This document shows, piece by piece, positions 1-8,183 of a stretch of DNA of 64,000 nucleotides. A model generated the notes under the pieces. It was not told the DNA's origin. It did not search any database and worked only from the letters and a program-made list of their open reading frames with translations. A program made the position numbers and the translations under genes. The DNA comes from Rhodococcus sp. KRD197 (GTDB lineage Bacteria > Actinomycetota > Actinomycetes > Mycobacteriales > Mycobacteriaceae), in assembly GCF_017168235.1 (NCBI RefSeq), contig NZ_JABFAO010000010.1, positions 62,001-126,000 of the forward strand, read 5' to 3'. Every line of letters starts with the position of its first letter. Within the stretch, counting starts at the first letter, position 1.

Positions 1-657
1 TCCGGCCCGCTGGAGGGCCGTGATGGGCACGACCTCGCCATCGGCTGCGGCCCCCGCCAGCTCGGCCCCGGTGGTGCCGGTCCACCCTTGTTCCTGGGCC
101 CAGCGCACGGCCGACGGCCCACTCGACACTGTCTCGACGCAACCCAAACCGCCGCACGCGCACGGTGTCGTCGATCCCGGCACCACGATGTGGCCCACGT
201 GGCCGGCGTTGCCGCTGCGTCCCGCCACGATGGAGCCCCCCAGCACGAGCCCGCCGCCGATGCCGGTGGAGACCACGATGCTGAGAACGTCGTCGACGCC
301 CTGGGCTGCGCCGAACTTGTGTTCACCGAGCGCTGCGCAACCTCCGTCCATGGCCAGCGAAGTCGAGGCCTGTGGGAACTGCTCCTGCACGGCATTCGCG
401 ATCGCGAAGCCGTCCTTCCACTCCTCGATGTTGATCGGCGCGACGACACCTTCGGTCGTGTCGACCGGTCCGGCGCACGCAATCCCGATCCTGTCGATAT
501 CGGCGCCGACAGCAACTGCGTCGAGTAGGTCCGTGCACGCCTTCCACACCTCGGCCTTCGGCGTCGGAACCGTCAACGCCTCGCCTGGCCTGCCGTCGTC
601 TCCGACGATGGCCGCGGTCATCTTGGTTCCTCCGATATCCAATGCCAGCGCAGTCAT
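1..657 (-). CDS. ROK-family sugar kinase (C-terminus off window)
   Basis: This is the N-terminal 219 residues of a ROK kinase, which phosphorylates a hexose such as glucose or N-acetylmannosamine with ATP in the cytoplasm. It opens with the phosphate-binding motif LDIGGTK at residues 6-12. A ROK zinc/substrate signature follows: GHVGH near residue 164, then CACGGLGCVE. Between them is the glycine-rich VSTGIGGG stretch. The start is ATG at 657, preceded by GGAAAG; a TACGTT element sits just before that, so the message might also be leaderless. The stop lies outside the window. It faces away from the envelope cluster and is separated from the next gene by only 21 bases. The exact sugar cannot be read from the sequence. 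Confidence 0.88.
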   Translation of the reverse strand, partial: MTALALDIGGTKMTAAIVGDDGRPGEALTVPTPKAEVWKACTDLLDAVAVGADIDRIGIACAGPVDTTEGVVAPINIEEWKDGFAIANAVQEQFPQASTSLAMDGGCAALGEHKFGAAQGVDDVLSIVVSTGIGGGLVLGGSIVAGRSGNAGHVGHIVVPGSTTPCACGGLGCVETVSSGPSAVRWAQEQGWTGTTGAELAGAAADGEVVPITALQRAG

Positions 658-678
658 CTTTCCAACGTACTCACAGCA

Positions 679-1491
679 TCAGTGCGCCCGGAAGACGAGC
701 ACGAGGTTGCTGGCGAATAGCTCGCGCAGTCCGGGTATGCGGATGAGCCACCAAGCCCAGCGCGGGTGGTAGCGCGGGAATGCGGCGACGAGGGTTCCGT
801 TCGGGGTTGCTCGCGCCCATCGAAGTCCGTCGGCGGCGCCGATATCGAAGAGGGATACGCCGAATCGGTTCTTGGGTTCCTGGCCGTGGGTGCGGGCATA
901 GCGTCGGGCTGCATACTCCCCGCCGAGGTAGTGCCACGGCCTGGTTTCGTGGCCTCCGAACGGGCTCAACCACAGGGTGTAGGACAGCACGGTCATACCG
1001 CCGGGCTTGGTGACGCGCAGCATTTCCTCGGCCATGAGCCACGGGTCGCGGACGTGTTCGGCGACGTTGGAGGAGAAGCAGATGTCGACGCTGCTGGTTC
1101 GGAAGGGCAGCGCCATTCCAGATCCGCGGACGCTGCCGTGCACGGTAAGGCCGGCGGCGTGCATTTCGGAGGCGTCGGGTTCGACCGGGAAGTACTGGGC
1201 TCCGTGGGCGTGGAAGACCTCGGCGAAGTATCCAGGTCCGCCGCCGACGTCGAGGACGACACGCTCGTGCAGCGTCTCGCCGGTCAGACCTCGGTAGAGA
1301 TCACCGACCAGTTCGACGGAGTCCCTGGCCAGCGCCCCGTAGAAGACGTCGGGTGCAGTTTGTTCGTGGCCGAAGTCGCGCAGCAGCCCGACCGATCGCT
1401 GCAGGGTGGCTCGCTGTGCGAACAGCCGCGTGACCGCCGATCGGCCCCGGATACCTGTGCGCACGAGCAAGAAGACTAGGCGAGGTGTCAT
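679..1491 (-). CDS. SAM-dependent methyltransferase, MtrP/Rv0224c-like
   Basis: This 270-residue class I methyltransferase has the SAM-binding motif LDVGGGPGYF at about residues 76-85, an acidic loop (FPVEPDASEM) and the post-motif SSNVAEHVRDP typical of Methyltransf_11 proteins. A longer frame runs upstream to 1566, but it would cross the promoter of the divergent glycosyltransferase, so the ATG at 1491 is preferred. From memory, the same gene pair (methyltransferase divergent from a GT4 enzyme) occurs in M. tuberculosis as Rv0224c-Rv0225. The corynebacterial member MtrP has been linked to trehalose-mycolate transport. The substrate is unknown, and the envelope role is inferred from neighbours. 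Confidence 0.82.
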   Translation of the reverse strand: MTPRLVFLLVRTGIRGRSAVTRLFAQRATLQRSVGLLRDFGHEQTAPDVFYGALARDSVELVGDLYRGLTGETLHERVVLDVGGGPGYFAEVFHAHGAQYFPVEPDASEMHAAGLTVHGSVRGSGMALPFRTSSVDICFSSNVAEHVRDPWLMAEEMLRVTKPGGMTVLSYTLWLSPFGGHETRPWHYLGGEYAARRYARTHGQEPKNRFGVSLFDIGAADGLRWARATPNGTLVAAFPRYHPRWAWWLIRIPGLRELFASNLVLVFRAH

Positions 1492-1568
1492 GTCGGTCGG
1501 TCGTAGGGCCGGTCGAACCGTTAGTGTGTCGTGAAGTTCATGTTCAGCCGCGATGGGAGACGACAAGC

Positions 1569-2792
1569 GTGCGCGAGGTGCTGTTGCTCTGCTGGCGCGA
1601 TACCGGTCATCCCCAGGGCGGTGGGAGCGAGCGATATCTCGAGCAGGTGGGCGCCGGTTTGGCTGCCCAGGGAGTGCGAGTGACGCTGCGGACGGCGTCG
1701 TATCCGGGTGCTCTCGCCGACGAGGTGGTCGACGGTATTCGCATCAGTCGCGCGGGTGGCCGGTTGTCGGTGTATCCGCGTGCGCTCGGGGCGATCGTTG
1801 CCGGGCGTCTCGGTTTCGGCCCGCTGCGGGGGATTCGGCCGGACGCTGTCATCGACACGCAGAACGGCATTCCTTTCTTCTCGCGGATGGTCACCGGCGC
1901 GCCGGTGACGTTGCTCGTCCATCACTGTCATCGGGAGCAGTGGCCGGTGGCCGGCCCTGTAATGGCCAAGATCGGATGGTGGCTCGAAAGTAGGGTCTCG
2001 CCGCTCGTCCACCGTCGGAACCAGTATTTGACGGTGTCGTTGCCGTCGGCGGACGAGTTGGTGGCGCTCGGGGTTGCCCGTGAGCGCGTTGCCGTCGTCC
2101 GCAACGGTGCCGATTCGGTGCCTGATCGCGCCCCGGTGGGCGGTGACCACACTCGGACGCCGTATCCGTCGCTGTCCGTGCTGTCCCGATTGGTGCCGCA
2201 CAAACAGATCGAGGATGCCCTCGCAGCTGTTGCGGCGCTGCGGTTCCGGATACCGGGTCTGCAGCTCGACATCATCGGCGGCGGCTGGTGGGAGGAGAAT
2301 CTGCGCGAGCGTGTCGACGAGCTCGGGATCGCGAGCGCGGTGACCTTCCACGGCCATGTCGACGAGGATCGCAAACACGAACTGCTCGGGCGGTCCTGGG
2401 TGCATGTGATGCCATCGCGCAAAGAGGGCTGGGGTCTGGCGGTCGTCGAGGCAGCTCAGCACGGCGTACCCACTGTCGGATACCGCAGCTCCAAGGGTCT
2501 GACCGACTCGATCATCGACGGTGTGACGGGAGTGCTGGTCGGTGGCGACGGCAGCGAACGCGATGTTCAGGCGCTGACCGATGCGCTCGGTGAACTGCTC
2601 GTCGACGCCGACTCCCGTTCGGACCTGGGCGAGAAGGCCCGGGTTCGAGCACGCGAGTTCTCGTGGGAGCAGACCGCGGACGGCGTGCGCAGTGTCCTCG
2701 TGGCATCGATGACCGGTACCCACATGTCAGGTCTGGTGGCGTCGAGCCCGGATCGGGCGGGCTACCGCCCACAGCAACCCGCTCACCAGTAG
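1569..2792 (+). CDS. GT4-type glycosyltransferase (Rv0225-like)
   Basis: This 407-residue protein is a retaining GT-B glycosyltransferase. The N-terminal acceptor domain contains the GGSERYLEQ motif common in GT4 enzymes. The C-terminal nucleotide-sugar domain carries VMPSRKEGWGLAVVEAAQHG, with the conserved glutamates of the E-x7-E motif, then VPTVGYRSSKGLTD. The start is taken as GTG at 1569 because GGGAG lies 8 bases upstream and the protein then begins directly with its first beta strand; the frame stays open further upstream but looks non-coding. It is expected to be cytoplasmic or membrane-associated and to transfer a sugar to an envelope lipid or glycan. Its 3' end overlaps the convergent membrane-protein gene by 66 bases. 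Confidence 0.88.
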   Translation: MREVLLLCWRDTGHPQGGGSERYLEQVGAGLAAQGVRVTLRTASYPGALADEVVDGIRISRAGGRLSVYPRALGAIVAGRLGFGPLRGIRPDAVIDTQNGIPFFSRMVTGAPVTLLVHHCHREQWPVAGPVMAKIGWWLESRVSPLVHRRNQYLTVSLPSADELVALGVARERVAVVRNGADSVPDRAPVGGDHTRTPYPSLSVLSRLVPHKQIEDALAAVAALRFRIPGLQLDIIGGGWWEENLRERVDELGIASAVTFHGHVDEDRKHELLGRSWVHVMPSRKEGWGLAVVEAAQHGVPTVGYRSSKGLTDSIIDGVTGVLVGGDGSERDVQALTDALGELLVDADSRSDLGEKARVRAREFSWEQTADGVRSVLVASMTGTHMSGLVASSPDRAGYRPQQPAHQ

Positions 2793-4445
2793 CGCCGCCC
2801 AGGCGAGGTGGGCGGCGACGACGAGGTTGGTGGCCGCGTCGCCCGTGTCTACTACAACAGTGCCGGGCACCTTGTACAGCGTGAGCTCGTCGTCTCGGTA
2901 GGCAAGATCGAGCTGTTCGAGTGTGCGGGCCGAGTTGCCGAGCTCACCGGGCGTCGTCAGCTCCACCAGCACCCAACCGACGCCCAGTTCACCCAACCGA
3001 GTGGCGGGCTCGCCGCCGATCAGGGCGTCCTGGACATCGCGCGCGCGTACTCCCTCACCGCGCACTGTTCCGCCTGCCACAACCAATTCACCGGTCTGCA
3101 ATACGTCGAGCGGGAGCATGCGCGGAGCGGGGTCGAGAACGGGCGCGTCGCCGCTGTAGGGGAAGAGCCGGAACATCCCGGCCGGGAGAACGGCAACATC
3201 GCCGTCGCCGCCCTCGAGCTCGGCGGCAACAGCCGACCACGACGACGGATAGTGCACGGGCATCAGTCGGCCGCCTACTCCCCACACCAGGTCGGGTAGC
3301 GCGATGAGGATGGCGAGCACTGCAATCACGGCCGGAAGCCACGCAGAGCGGAGCCTGGCTCCGACCCAGGCCGTCCCCGCGGCCGCCGCCAGCACGTAGA
3401 ACGGCATTGCCAGCGCCACCCACTTCTGCCCGTCGCGCAGCAGTCCGGCCCCGGGCAAATCGGTCGCCGCCCATTCGCCGACACCGATTCCCGGTCCGGT
3501 GGCGGCGAGCGCCGGTAGGAGAACCGCGACGGCGGCGAGGAAGGCGAGGACGACGATGACGGGGTGTCCGCGTCGGCGCCAGAGAGGCCTCAGTCCGAGC
3601 GCAACGATCGCCAGCAGCAGAGCAGTCCCCACCAGGGCGAACAAGGTAGTTCGGCTCGTCGGAACTGCATCGGAGTTCCAGATTCCACCGAGGCCGGCGA
3701 GGCTGCCGAGCGTGCCCAGACCTGGTTCGGCGCGGGCCGCGAACGCTGCGACGCCAGCCGGGTCTGTCCCGACGGTTCCACTGCCGGTCACTGCGGTCGC
3801 TGCCAGCCACGGCAGCGAGGCACACCCCGCGAGGGCGGCGGTCAGGCCGATCCTGTGCGCAGAACGACCCGTGGCGACGACGACGAGGGCGGTCACCGCA
3901 GCCAGGATCGCACCGGTGGGCGTCAACCCGGCCGCTGCGAGTGACACCGCCAACCAGGCCCATCGCCCGTCCCGCCGACACGCGAGCGCGGCGAGAACGG
4001 TCCACGGGAGGGCGGCGTAGCCCACCAGCAGACTCCAATGGCCCTGCAGCAGCCGCTCGGCGACGTATGGATTCCAGATGGCGACGGTCGACGAAACCAG
4101 CAGAGCGGGGGTGCCTACGGTCGGGAGCAGGGTGCGCACCATCTGTGCGGCACCCCAGCCGGCCAGCCACAGCGCAAGCAGGACAATCGCTTTGACGACG
4201 ATACCGCCGTCGGCGACGGTGGACAGTGACGCGACCAGGGCATCCTGGGGAACCGCCCGCGCAGCGGCGTCGGTCGTTCCCAGCGCCGAATCGGTGAGGT
4301 AGGACCGCGGGGTGCTGACGGCGTCGCGCAGCAGGAGGTAGCCCGGGCCGAGCATCGGACCGAGGACCAGAACGGACAGCACCAGGCTGTACAGCGCGGG
4401 CACCCAGCCGAACCTCGATCCGAACCTCGACCCGTACCAACGCAT
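2727..4445 (-). CDS. large integral membrane protein (Rv0226c-like)
   Basis: This 572-residue protein has about ten to twelve hydrophobic segments. An N-terminal segment follows the short basic leader MRWYGSRFGSRFG. The C-terminal soluble part, roughly residues 385-535, precedes a last membrane helix (LVVAAHLAWAALLVSGLLWA). The layout resembles GT-C or polyprenyl-sugar-dependent transferases, but I see no decisive catalytic motif. The ATG at 4445 is chosen because the upstream extension is arginine-rich, non-coding in style and antisense to the flippase. The gene is divergent from the flippase (26-base gap) and convergent with the GT4 gene. Conservation of this position in mycobacteria suggests a role in envelope glycolipid assembly. 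Confidence 0.75.
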   Translation of the reverse strand: MRWYGSRFGSRFGWVPALYSLVLSVLVLGPMLGPGYLLLRDAVSTPRSYLTDSALGTTDAAARAVPQDALVASLSTVADGGIVVKAIVLLALWLAGWGAAQMVRTLLPTVGTPALLVSSTVAIWNPYVAERLLQGHWSLLVGYAALPWTVLAALACRRDGRWAWLAVSLAAAGLTPTGAILAAVTALVVVATGRSAHRIGLTAALAGCASLPWLAATAVTGSGTVGTDPAGVAAFAARAEPGLGTLGSLAGLGGIWNSDAVPTSRTTLFALVGTALLLAIVALGLRPLWRRRGHPVIVVLAFLAAVAVLLPALAATGPGIGVGEWAATDLPGAGLLRDGQKWVALAMPFYVLAAAAGTAWVGARLRSAWLPAVIAVLAILIALPDLVWGVGGRLMPVHYPSSWSAVAAELEGGDGDVAVLPAGMFRLFPYSGDAPVLDPAPRMLPLDVLQTGELVVAGGTVRGEGVRARDVQDALIGGEPATRLGELGVGWVLVELTTPGELGNSARTLEQLDLAYRDDELTLYKVPGTVVVDTGDAATNLVVAAHLAWAALLVSGLLWAVARPIRARRHQT

Positions 4446-4459
4446 GACCCAGCACCCTA

Positions 4460-4472
4460 TACCGTGTCCGCA
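4460..4472 (+). promoter_or_regulatory. -10 element placing a leaderless start on the flippase gene
   Basis: TACCGT at 4460-4465 fits TANNNT and ends 6 bases before the ATG at 4472. There is no Shine-Dalgarno sequence, so transcription probably starts at the A of the start codon. Confidence 0.55.
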
Positions 4473-5665
4473 TGTCCTCCCGCGCCGTGAGCACGTCGGC
4501 GGTCGCCGGAATGACGTACGTGACGATGGGGTCGATGGCCGCCAATGCGGCCTCGTATCTGCTGCACCTGCCGGCCAGCCGACTTCTCGGTGTCGGCGGA
4601 TATGCGGAGTTCGCGAGCCTCCTCGCGGCGCAGCTCGTGCTCGCGGTGCCGGCGCTGGCATTGCAGTCCGTCGTCGCCCGGGAAGTGGTGCACGGTCGCG
4701 GCGGCACCGAACTGCGCGCGCTCGGCTATCGCTCGGCTGCGTTGGTGGCGGTGATCGCGGTTCTCCTTGCGCCCGCCGTCGCATGGGCTCTGGACACGGG
4801 TGTCCTCGCTACTGCCTCGGCCCTCGTCGTCGCGCCCGTGCTGGTGTTGCTCGCGACGGAGCAGGGCCTGCTGCAAGGCTCTGGCAGATTCGGTCGGCTC
4901 AGCCTCGTCCTGGCTGCCGCTGGCCTGGGGAAAGTGGCGCCGGCGGTGGGCGTGCTCGTCCTCGGCGGCGGGCCCGGGCTCGTGCTGGCGGCCAGCGCCC
5001 TCGGCACCGCAGTGGTGGCCCTCGGTGCCCGGCTGGCGACGAGTGCGACCGAAGGTAGCCGAAGCGGGTCGACGGGTGTCGTTGTGGTGCTGCGGGCCTC
5101 GCAGGTGCAGCTGGCGCTCATCGCGATGTCGGCAGTGGATCTCTTCTTGGCCAAAGCGCTGCTCGATTTGGAACAGGCGGGCCTGTACGCACTTGGTGCG
5201 ATCGCGACGAAAGCTGCGTTCTGGCTACCGCAGGCCGTCGGCGTGGTGCTGTATCCGCGGATGGCCAACCCCACGGAGTCGGCGGCCGCACTGCGGTCCG
5301 CGCTGGCAGTCGTCGCCGGCTTGGGAGCGGTGCTCGTGCTGGGTGCGGCGGTAGCTGCGCCGTTGGTGCCTCTGATCGCCGGCGAGGACTACGCGCCCGT
5401 GCAGGAGTATCTGTGGATCTTTGCGCTGCAGGGTGCGTGCCTCGCGCTGCTGCAGAGCGGGTTGCTGTGGGCTATCGCGGGAAACCGGATGTCGCTGGCG
5501 TTGGTCGCGTGGGCCGGGCTGGCCGTGGAGGTGGTGCTGCTGCTCACCGTCGCGTCGACACTGGTGCAGTTCGTCGTGATCGCGGCCTCCGTTGCGGCAG
5601 TGTGCGCGTTCGTCGTCGGCGCGGTTGCCCTCGTAGGCGCTTCGCATGTGAGTGGAAATACATAG
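4472..5665 (+). CDS. Wzx-like polysaccharide/lipid-linked oligosaccharide flippase
   Basis: This 397-residue membrane protein is almost entirely hydrophobic, with about twelve segments arranged as in the MOP superfamily (RfbX/Wzx, MurJ relatives). It contains a polar break near residue 191 (ATEGSRSGSTG) between its two halves. Such proteins flip polyprenyl-linked glycans or other lipids across the cytoplasmic membrane. The ATG at 4472 follows a TACCGT element at leaderless spacing. It lies between the Rv0226c-like and Rv0227c-like genes, which I recall as adjacent in M. tuberculosis, so it may be an addition specific to this lineage. The cargo is unknown; the surrounding glycosyltransferase, acyltransferase and AftD genes point to an envelope glycolipid. 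Confidence 0.78.
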   Translation: MSSRAVSTSAVAGMTYVTMGSMAANAASYLLHLPASRLLGVGGYAEFASLLAAQLVLAVPALALQSVVAREVVHGRGGTELRALGYRSAALVAVIAVLLAPAVAWALDTGVLATASALVVAPVLVLLATEQGLLQGSGRFGRLSLVLAAAGLGKVAPAVGVLVLGGGPGLVLAASALGTAVVALGARLATSATEGSRSGSTGVVVVLRASQVQLALIAMSAVDLFLAKALLDLEQAGLYALGAIATKAAFWLPQAVGVVLYPRMANPTESAAALRSALAVVAGLGAVLVLGAAVAAPLVPLIAGEDYAPVQEYLWIFALQGACLALLQSGLLWAIAGNRMSLALVAWAGLAVEVVLLLTVASTLVQFVVIAASVAAVCAFVVGAVALVGASHVSGNT

Positions 5666-5693
5666 TGGGACACGTATTTCCACTCACATGCGA
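5642..5693. terminator. 20-bp perfect inverted repeat between convergent genes
   Basis: The arms at 5642-5661 and 5674-5693 are perfect reverse complements, with a 12-base loop. The left arm includes the last codons and overlaps the stop codon region of the flippase gene; the right arm ends 9 bases before the stop of the opposing gene. There is no U-tract on either side, so it may end transcription as a bidirectional hairpin or act as a barrier between colliding polymerases. Confidence 0.65.
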
Positions 5694-5702
5694 CGAAGTC
5701 GC

Positions 5703-6836
5703 CTACTCCTTGGAGAGGTTCGTGCGGGGGATGACCTCGGTCTGATCCGTCGTCCAGTCGCGGTTACGGGGTTCGGTCGGTGCAGCCGCGCCGCCACCGT
5801 CATCGTTGCGCCGCGGCGCGTTGCCACGTGCGGGCCGATGGTCGCCCCGATTGCCGCGTACTCCGAGCACGATGCCGACGATCAGCGCGATGAGACCGAG
5901 GATGCCGAGGACTATCGGGACGGTGCGCCCGAACAACGAAATCTGGTCCATGCCGTCACGGGCCTGCTGCAGCTGGTACTCGACGGTGTTCTCGTCGAAG
6001 GTGAGCGGAACCCGCAGGACGTCGACCTCGGGGTCGCCTGCCGTGCGCGAGTAGTACTGGTGGAGCTGCTCATCGCCCTTGACGACGACGCCGGTCTTGG
6101 GTTCGACCCACAGCGTGCGGGTGTTCTCGTACCAGCGGGTCATCGTGACCGGGGTTTCGCCGCCCTCGACCCCCCACGTGGCGGCAGGCAGAGTAACGCG
6201 GTTGGTGGGGATGTTGACCACGGAGGACAGGTCGACCGGGGCAATGGTCTGCTCGTACTTGTAGACCGGCGTGCCATTGATCTCGGTCTCTTCGACGAAG
6301 TCGATGTCCTGCGATACGCGGGCGTTGATGTCGAAGTACGGGTACGACTTCTGCTCGGCGCCGAACGGGAACTTGTATTGCAGTCCTGTGTGCGGCACTT
6401 CGTCGGCGGGCTCATCGGCCTGAACCTGAATGGTTCCGATGGGATTCTCGACGGGCATGCTCGTCACGCGGTCCAAGGTGACGCGGTCGACGGTCGCCGA
6501 GCGAAGTCCTGTCTCGCCCTGCACATCGGTGCGTCGAAGAGTGGTTCCGGCCTGCAGCGTGATGTCATCGGCACCGGATGGCTCCTCGACGGTGACGAAG
6601 CGCTGCGACACGAAGGGAACGTCCTCGTCCACCACGGCGCTACCAGCAGCGAGTGATGCGGCATCCAGCACGCTTCCGGTGCCCGTCGAGACGGTGGTCA
6701 CCTCGAGATCGAGCGGTGTCTTCTCGAGACGGGGCACCGTGTAGGTGGGAATCATAATGGCCGCTACCAGCAGGAATGCGCCCAAGCCAACGAGTATGAG
6801 GGCAACTATCCGGCTCGGCCCTGAGCGCTCCGCCAT
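5703..6836 (-). CDS. DUF3068/PorA-type membrane-anchored protein (Rv0227c-like)
   Basis: This 377-residue protein has an N-terminal membrane helix (residues 8-30, IVALILVGLGAFLLVAAIMI) and a second near residues 318-342 (VPIVLGILGLIALIVGIVLG). They bracket a 290-residue extracytoplasmic beta-rich domain. That topology and sequences such as RVSQDIDFVEETEINGTPVY are typical of DUF3068. The basic, disordered C-terminus follows the second helix. ATG at 6836 follows GGGAG 8 bases upstream. The mycobacterial counterpart is reported to be needed for growth and sits beside the acyltransferase, as here. A porin role has been proposed for part of the family, but a transport accessory role is equally compatible with what can be seen. 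Confidence 0.82.
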   Translation of the reverse strand: MAERSGPSRIVALILVGLGAFLLVAAIMIPTYTVPRLEKTPLDLEVTTVSTGTGSVLDAASLAAGSAVVDEDVPFVSQRFVTVEEPSGADDITLQAGTTLRRTDVQGETGLRSATVDRVTLDRVTSMPVENPIGTIQVQADEPADEVPHTGLQYKFPFGAEQKSYPYFDINARVSQDIDFVEETEINGTPVYKYEQTIAPVDLSSVVNIPTNRVTLPAATWGVEGGETPVTMTRWYENTRTLWVEPKTGVVVKGDEQLHQYYSRTAGDPEVDVLRVPLTFDENTVEYQLQQARDGMDQISLFGRTVPIVLGILGLIALIVGIVLGVRGNRGDHRPARGNAPRRNDDGGGAAAPTEPRNRDWTTDQTEVIPRTNLSKE

Positions 6837-7019
6837 GTAAAAATCTCCCTTGGTCGTGTTCCGGCGCGCCGCTGCTTCCACCCGACAGGTTCGGGCAGGG
6901 TACGCCCGTGCTGGAGTGTCCGATTGGTATCGCCACGTCGTTTGGTGACAGTAACAGTGATCACCTCGCGTGGGCGCGAGTGACACTGCTTGTGCAGGGA
7001 ATGCTTGACTGGTCGGGAA

Positions 7020-8183
7020 ATGAACACTCCCATCCAATCGTCGGCGCCGGACGTGTTGCCGCTGCGTGGGTTCATTCCTTCACTGGAGGGGATGCGCGCG
7101 TTCGCTTCGCTCGGCATCGTCGTCACCCACGTTGCATTTCAGACGGGGGCTGCGGCGTCACCTGTGGTGGGGCGCATTTGGGGCCGGTTCGATCTGACGG
7201 TCGCAATCTTTTTTGCGTTGTCCGGATTTCTGCTCTGGCGCGCTCATGCCGCCCAGGCGCGGGGGCTGGGCACCGCTCAGCCCATCGGGACGTACCTGTG
7301 GTCTCGCGCCGTCCGAATCCTGCCGGCGTACTGGGTGGCTGTGACGCTGACCCTGCTGTTCTTGCCCGATGCGGGCGGCAGCTGGAAGGTGTGGGTGGCG
7401 AATCTGTCGTTGACGCAGGTGTTCGTGCCGTTGACCCTGACCGAGGGCCTGACCCAGATGTGGTCCCTGTCGGTGGAGGTGGCGTTCTATCTGCTGCTGC
7501 CGATCGCAGCTCTCGCGATGACGCTGCTGCGCGGTGATCGTGCCCATCTGCGCATTCCGCTACTGGCGGGTGTGTCGGCGCTGAGTTTGTCGTGGGCCTT
7601 TCTCCCGATTCCGACGCTGGATGGAATCAATCACGACAATTGGCTGCCGGGCTACCTTCCATGGTTCGCGGCGGGGATGTTGCTTGCCGAGTACTCGACG
7701 CGCCGCGAAACGTGGTTGCACCGCCTGGCTGCCCGCCGCGTCGTCATCGCCTGCATAGCAGCAGTGGCATTCGTACTGTCGGCGACGCCACTCGCGGGCC
7801 CGGAGGGGCTGGTGCGTCCGGAGCCATGGCAGTTCGCTATGAAGGTCGCCCTCGGCGGCGTCCTCGCGTTCGCGTTGCTGGCGCCGCTCGTCCTCGGCGA
7901 TGGCGCTGCGTCGAAGCACCGGATTCTCGAGCACCCGGTGATGCTGACGTTGGGCAGATGGTCGTACGGAATCTTCATCTGGCACCTGGTGGTTCTGGCG
8001 ATGGTGTTCCCGGTATTCGGGATCATCCCGTTCTCGGGGCATTTCGTGCTGGTGCTGGCCGTGACCGTGGCGTTGTCGATCCCGATCGCCGCAGCGAGTT
8101 ACGCGCTCGTCGAGGAGCCGGCGCGGCGGGCGCTGAAGTCTCGGCGCGCCCGTGCACAGAGCACGTCACAGACGGGCGCGTAG
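7020..8183 (+). CDS. acyltransferase-3 family membrane protein (TmaT/Rv0228-like)
   Basis: This 387-residue protein has about ten membrane helices and the acyltransferase-3 signature SLEGMRAFASLGIVVTHVAF near residues 20-39, with the conserved arginine and histidine, then FFALSGFLLWR and the conserved SVEVAFY. Such enzymes O-acylate sugars on envelope lipids. From memory, the corynebacterial gene in this position (TmaT) acetylates trehalose monomycolate to support its export. The ATG at 7020 is preferred to a GTG 30 bases upstream. The gene is divergent from the DUF3068 gene, and its 3' end overlaps aftD by 18 bases. Assignment to TmaT rests on gene order and family, not on substrate evidence. 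Confidence 0.82.
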   Translation: MNTPIQSSAPDVLPLRGFIPSLEGMRAFASLGIVVTHVAFQTGAAASPVVGRIWGRFDLTVAIFFALSGFLLWRAHAAQARGLGTAQPIGTYLWSRAVRILPAYWVAVTLTLLFLPDAGGSWKVWVANLSLTQVFVPLTLTEGLTQMWSLSVEVAFYLLLPIAALAMTLLRGDRAHLRIPLLAGVSALSLSWAFLPIPTLDGINHDNWLPGYLPWFAAGMLLAEYSTRRETWLHRLAARRVVIACIAAVAFVLSATPLAGPEGLVRPEPWQFAMKVALGGVLAFALLAPLVLGDGAASKHRILEHPVMLTLGRWSYGIFIWHLVVLAMVFPVFGIIPFSGHFVLVLAVTVALSIPIAAASYALVEEPARRALKSRRARAQSTSQTGA

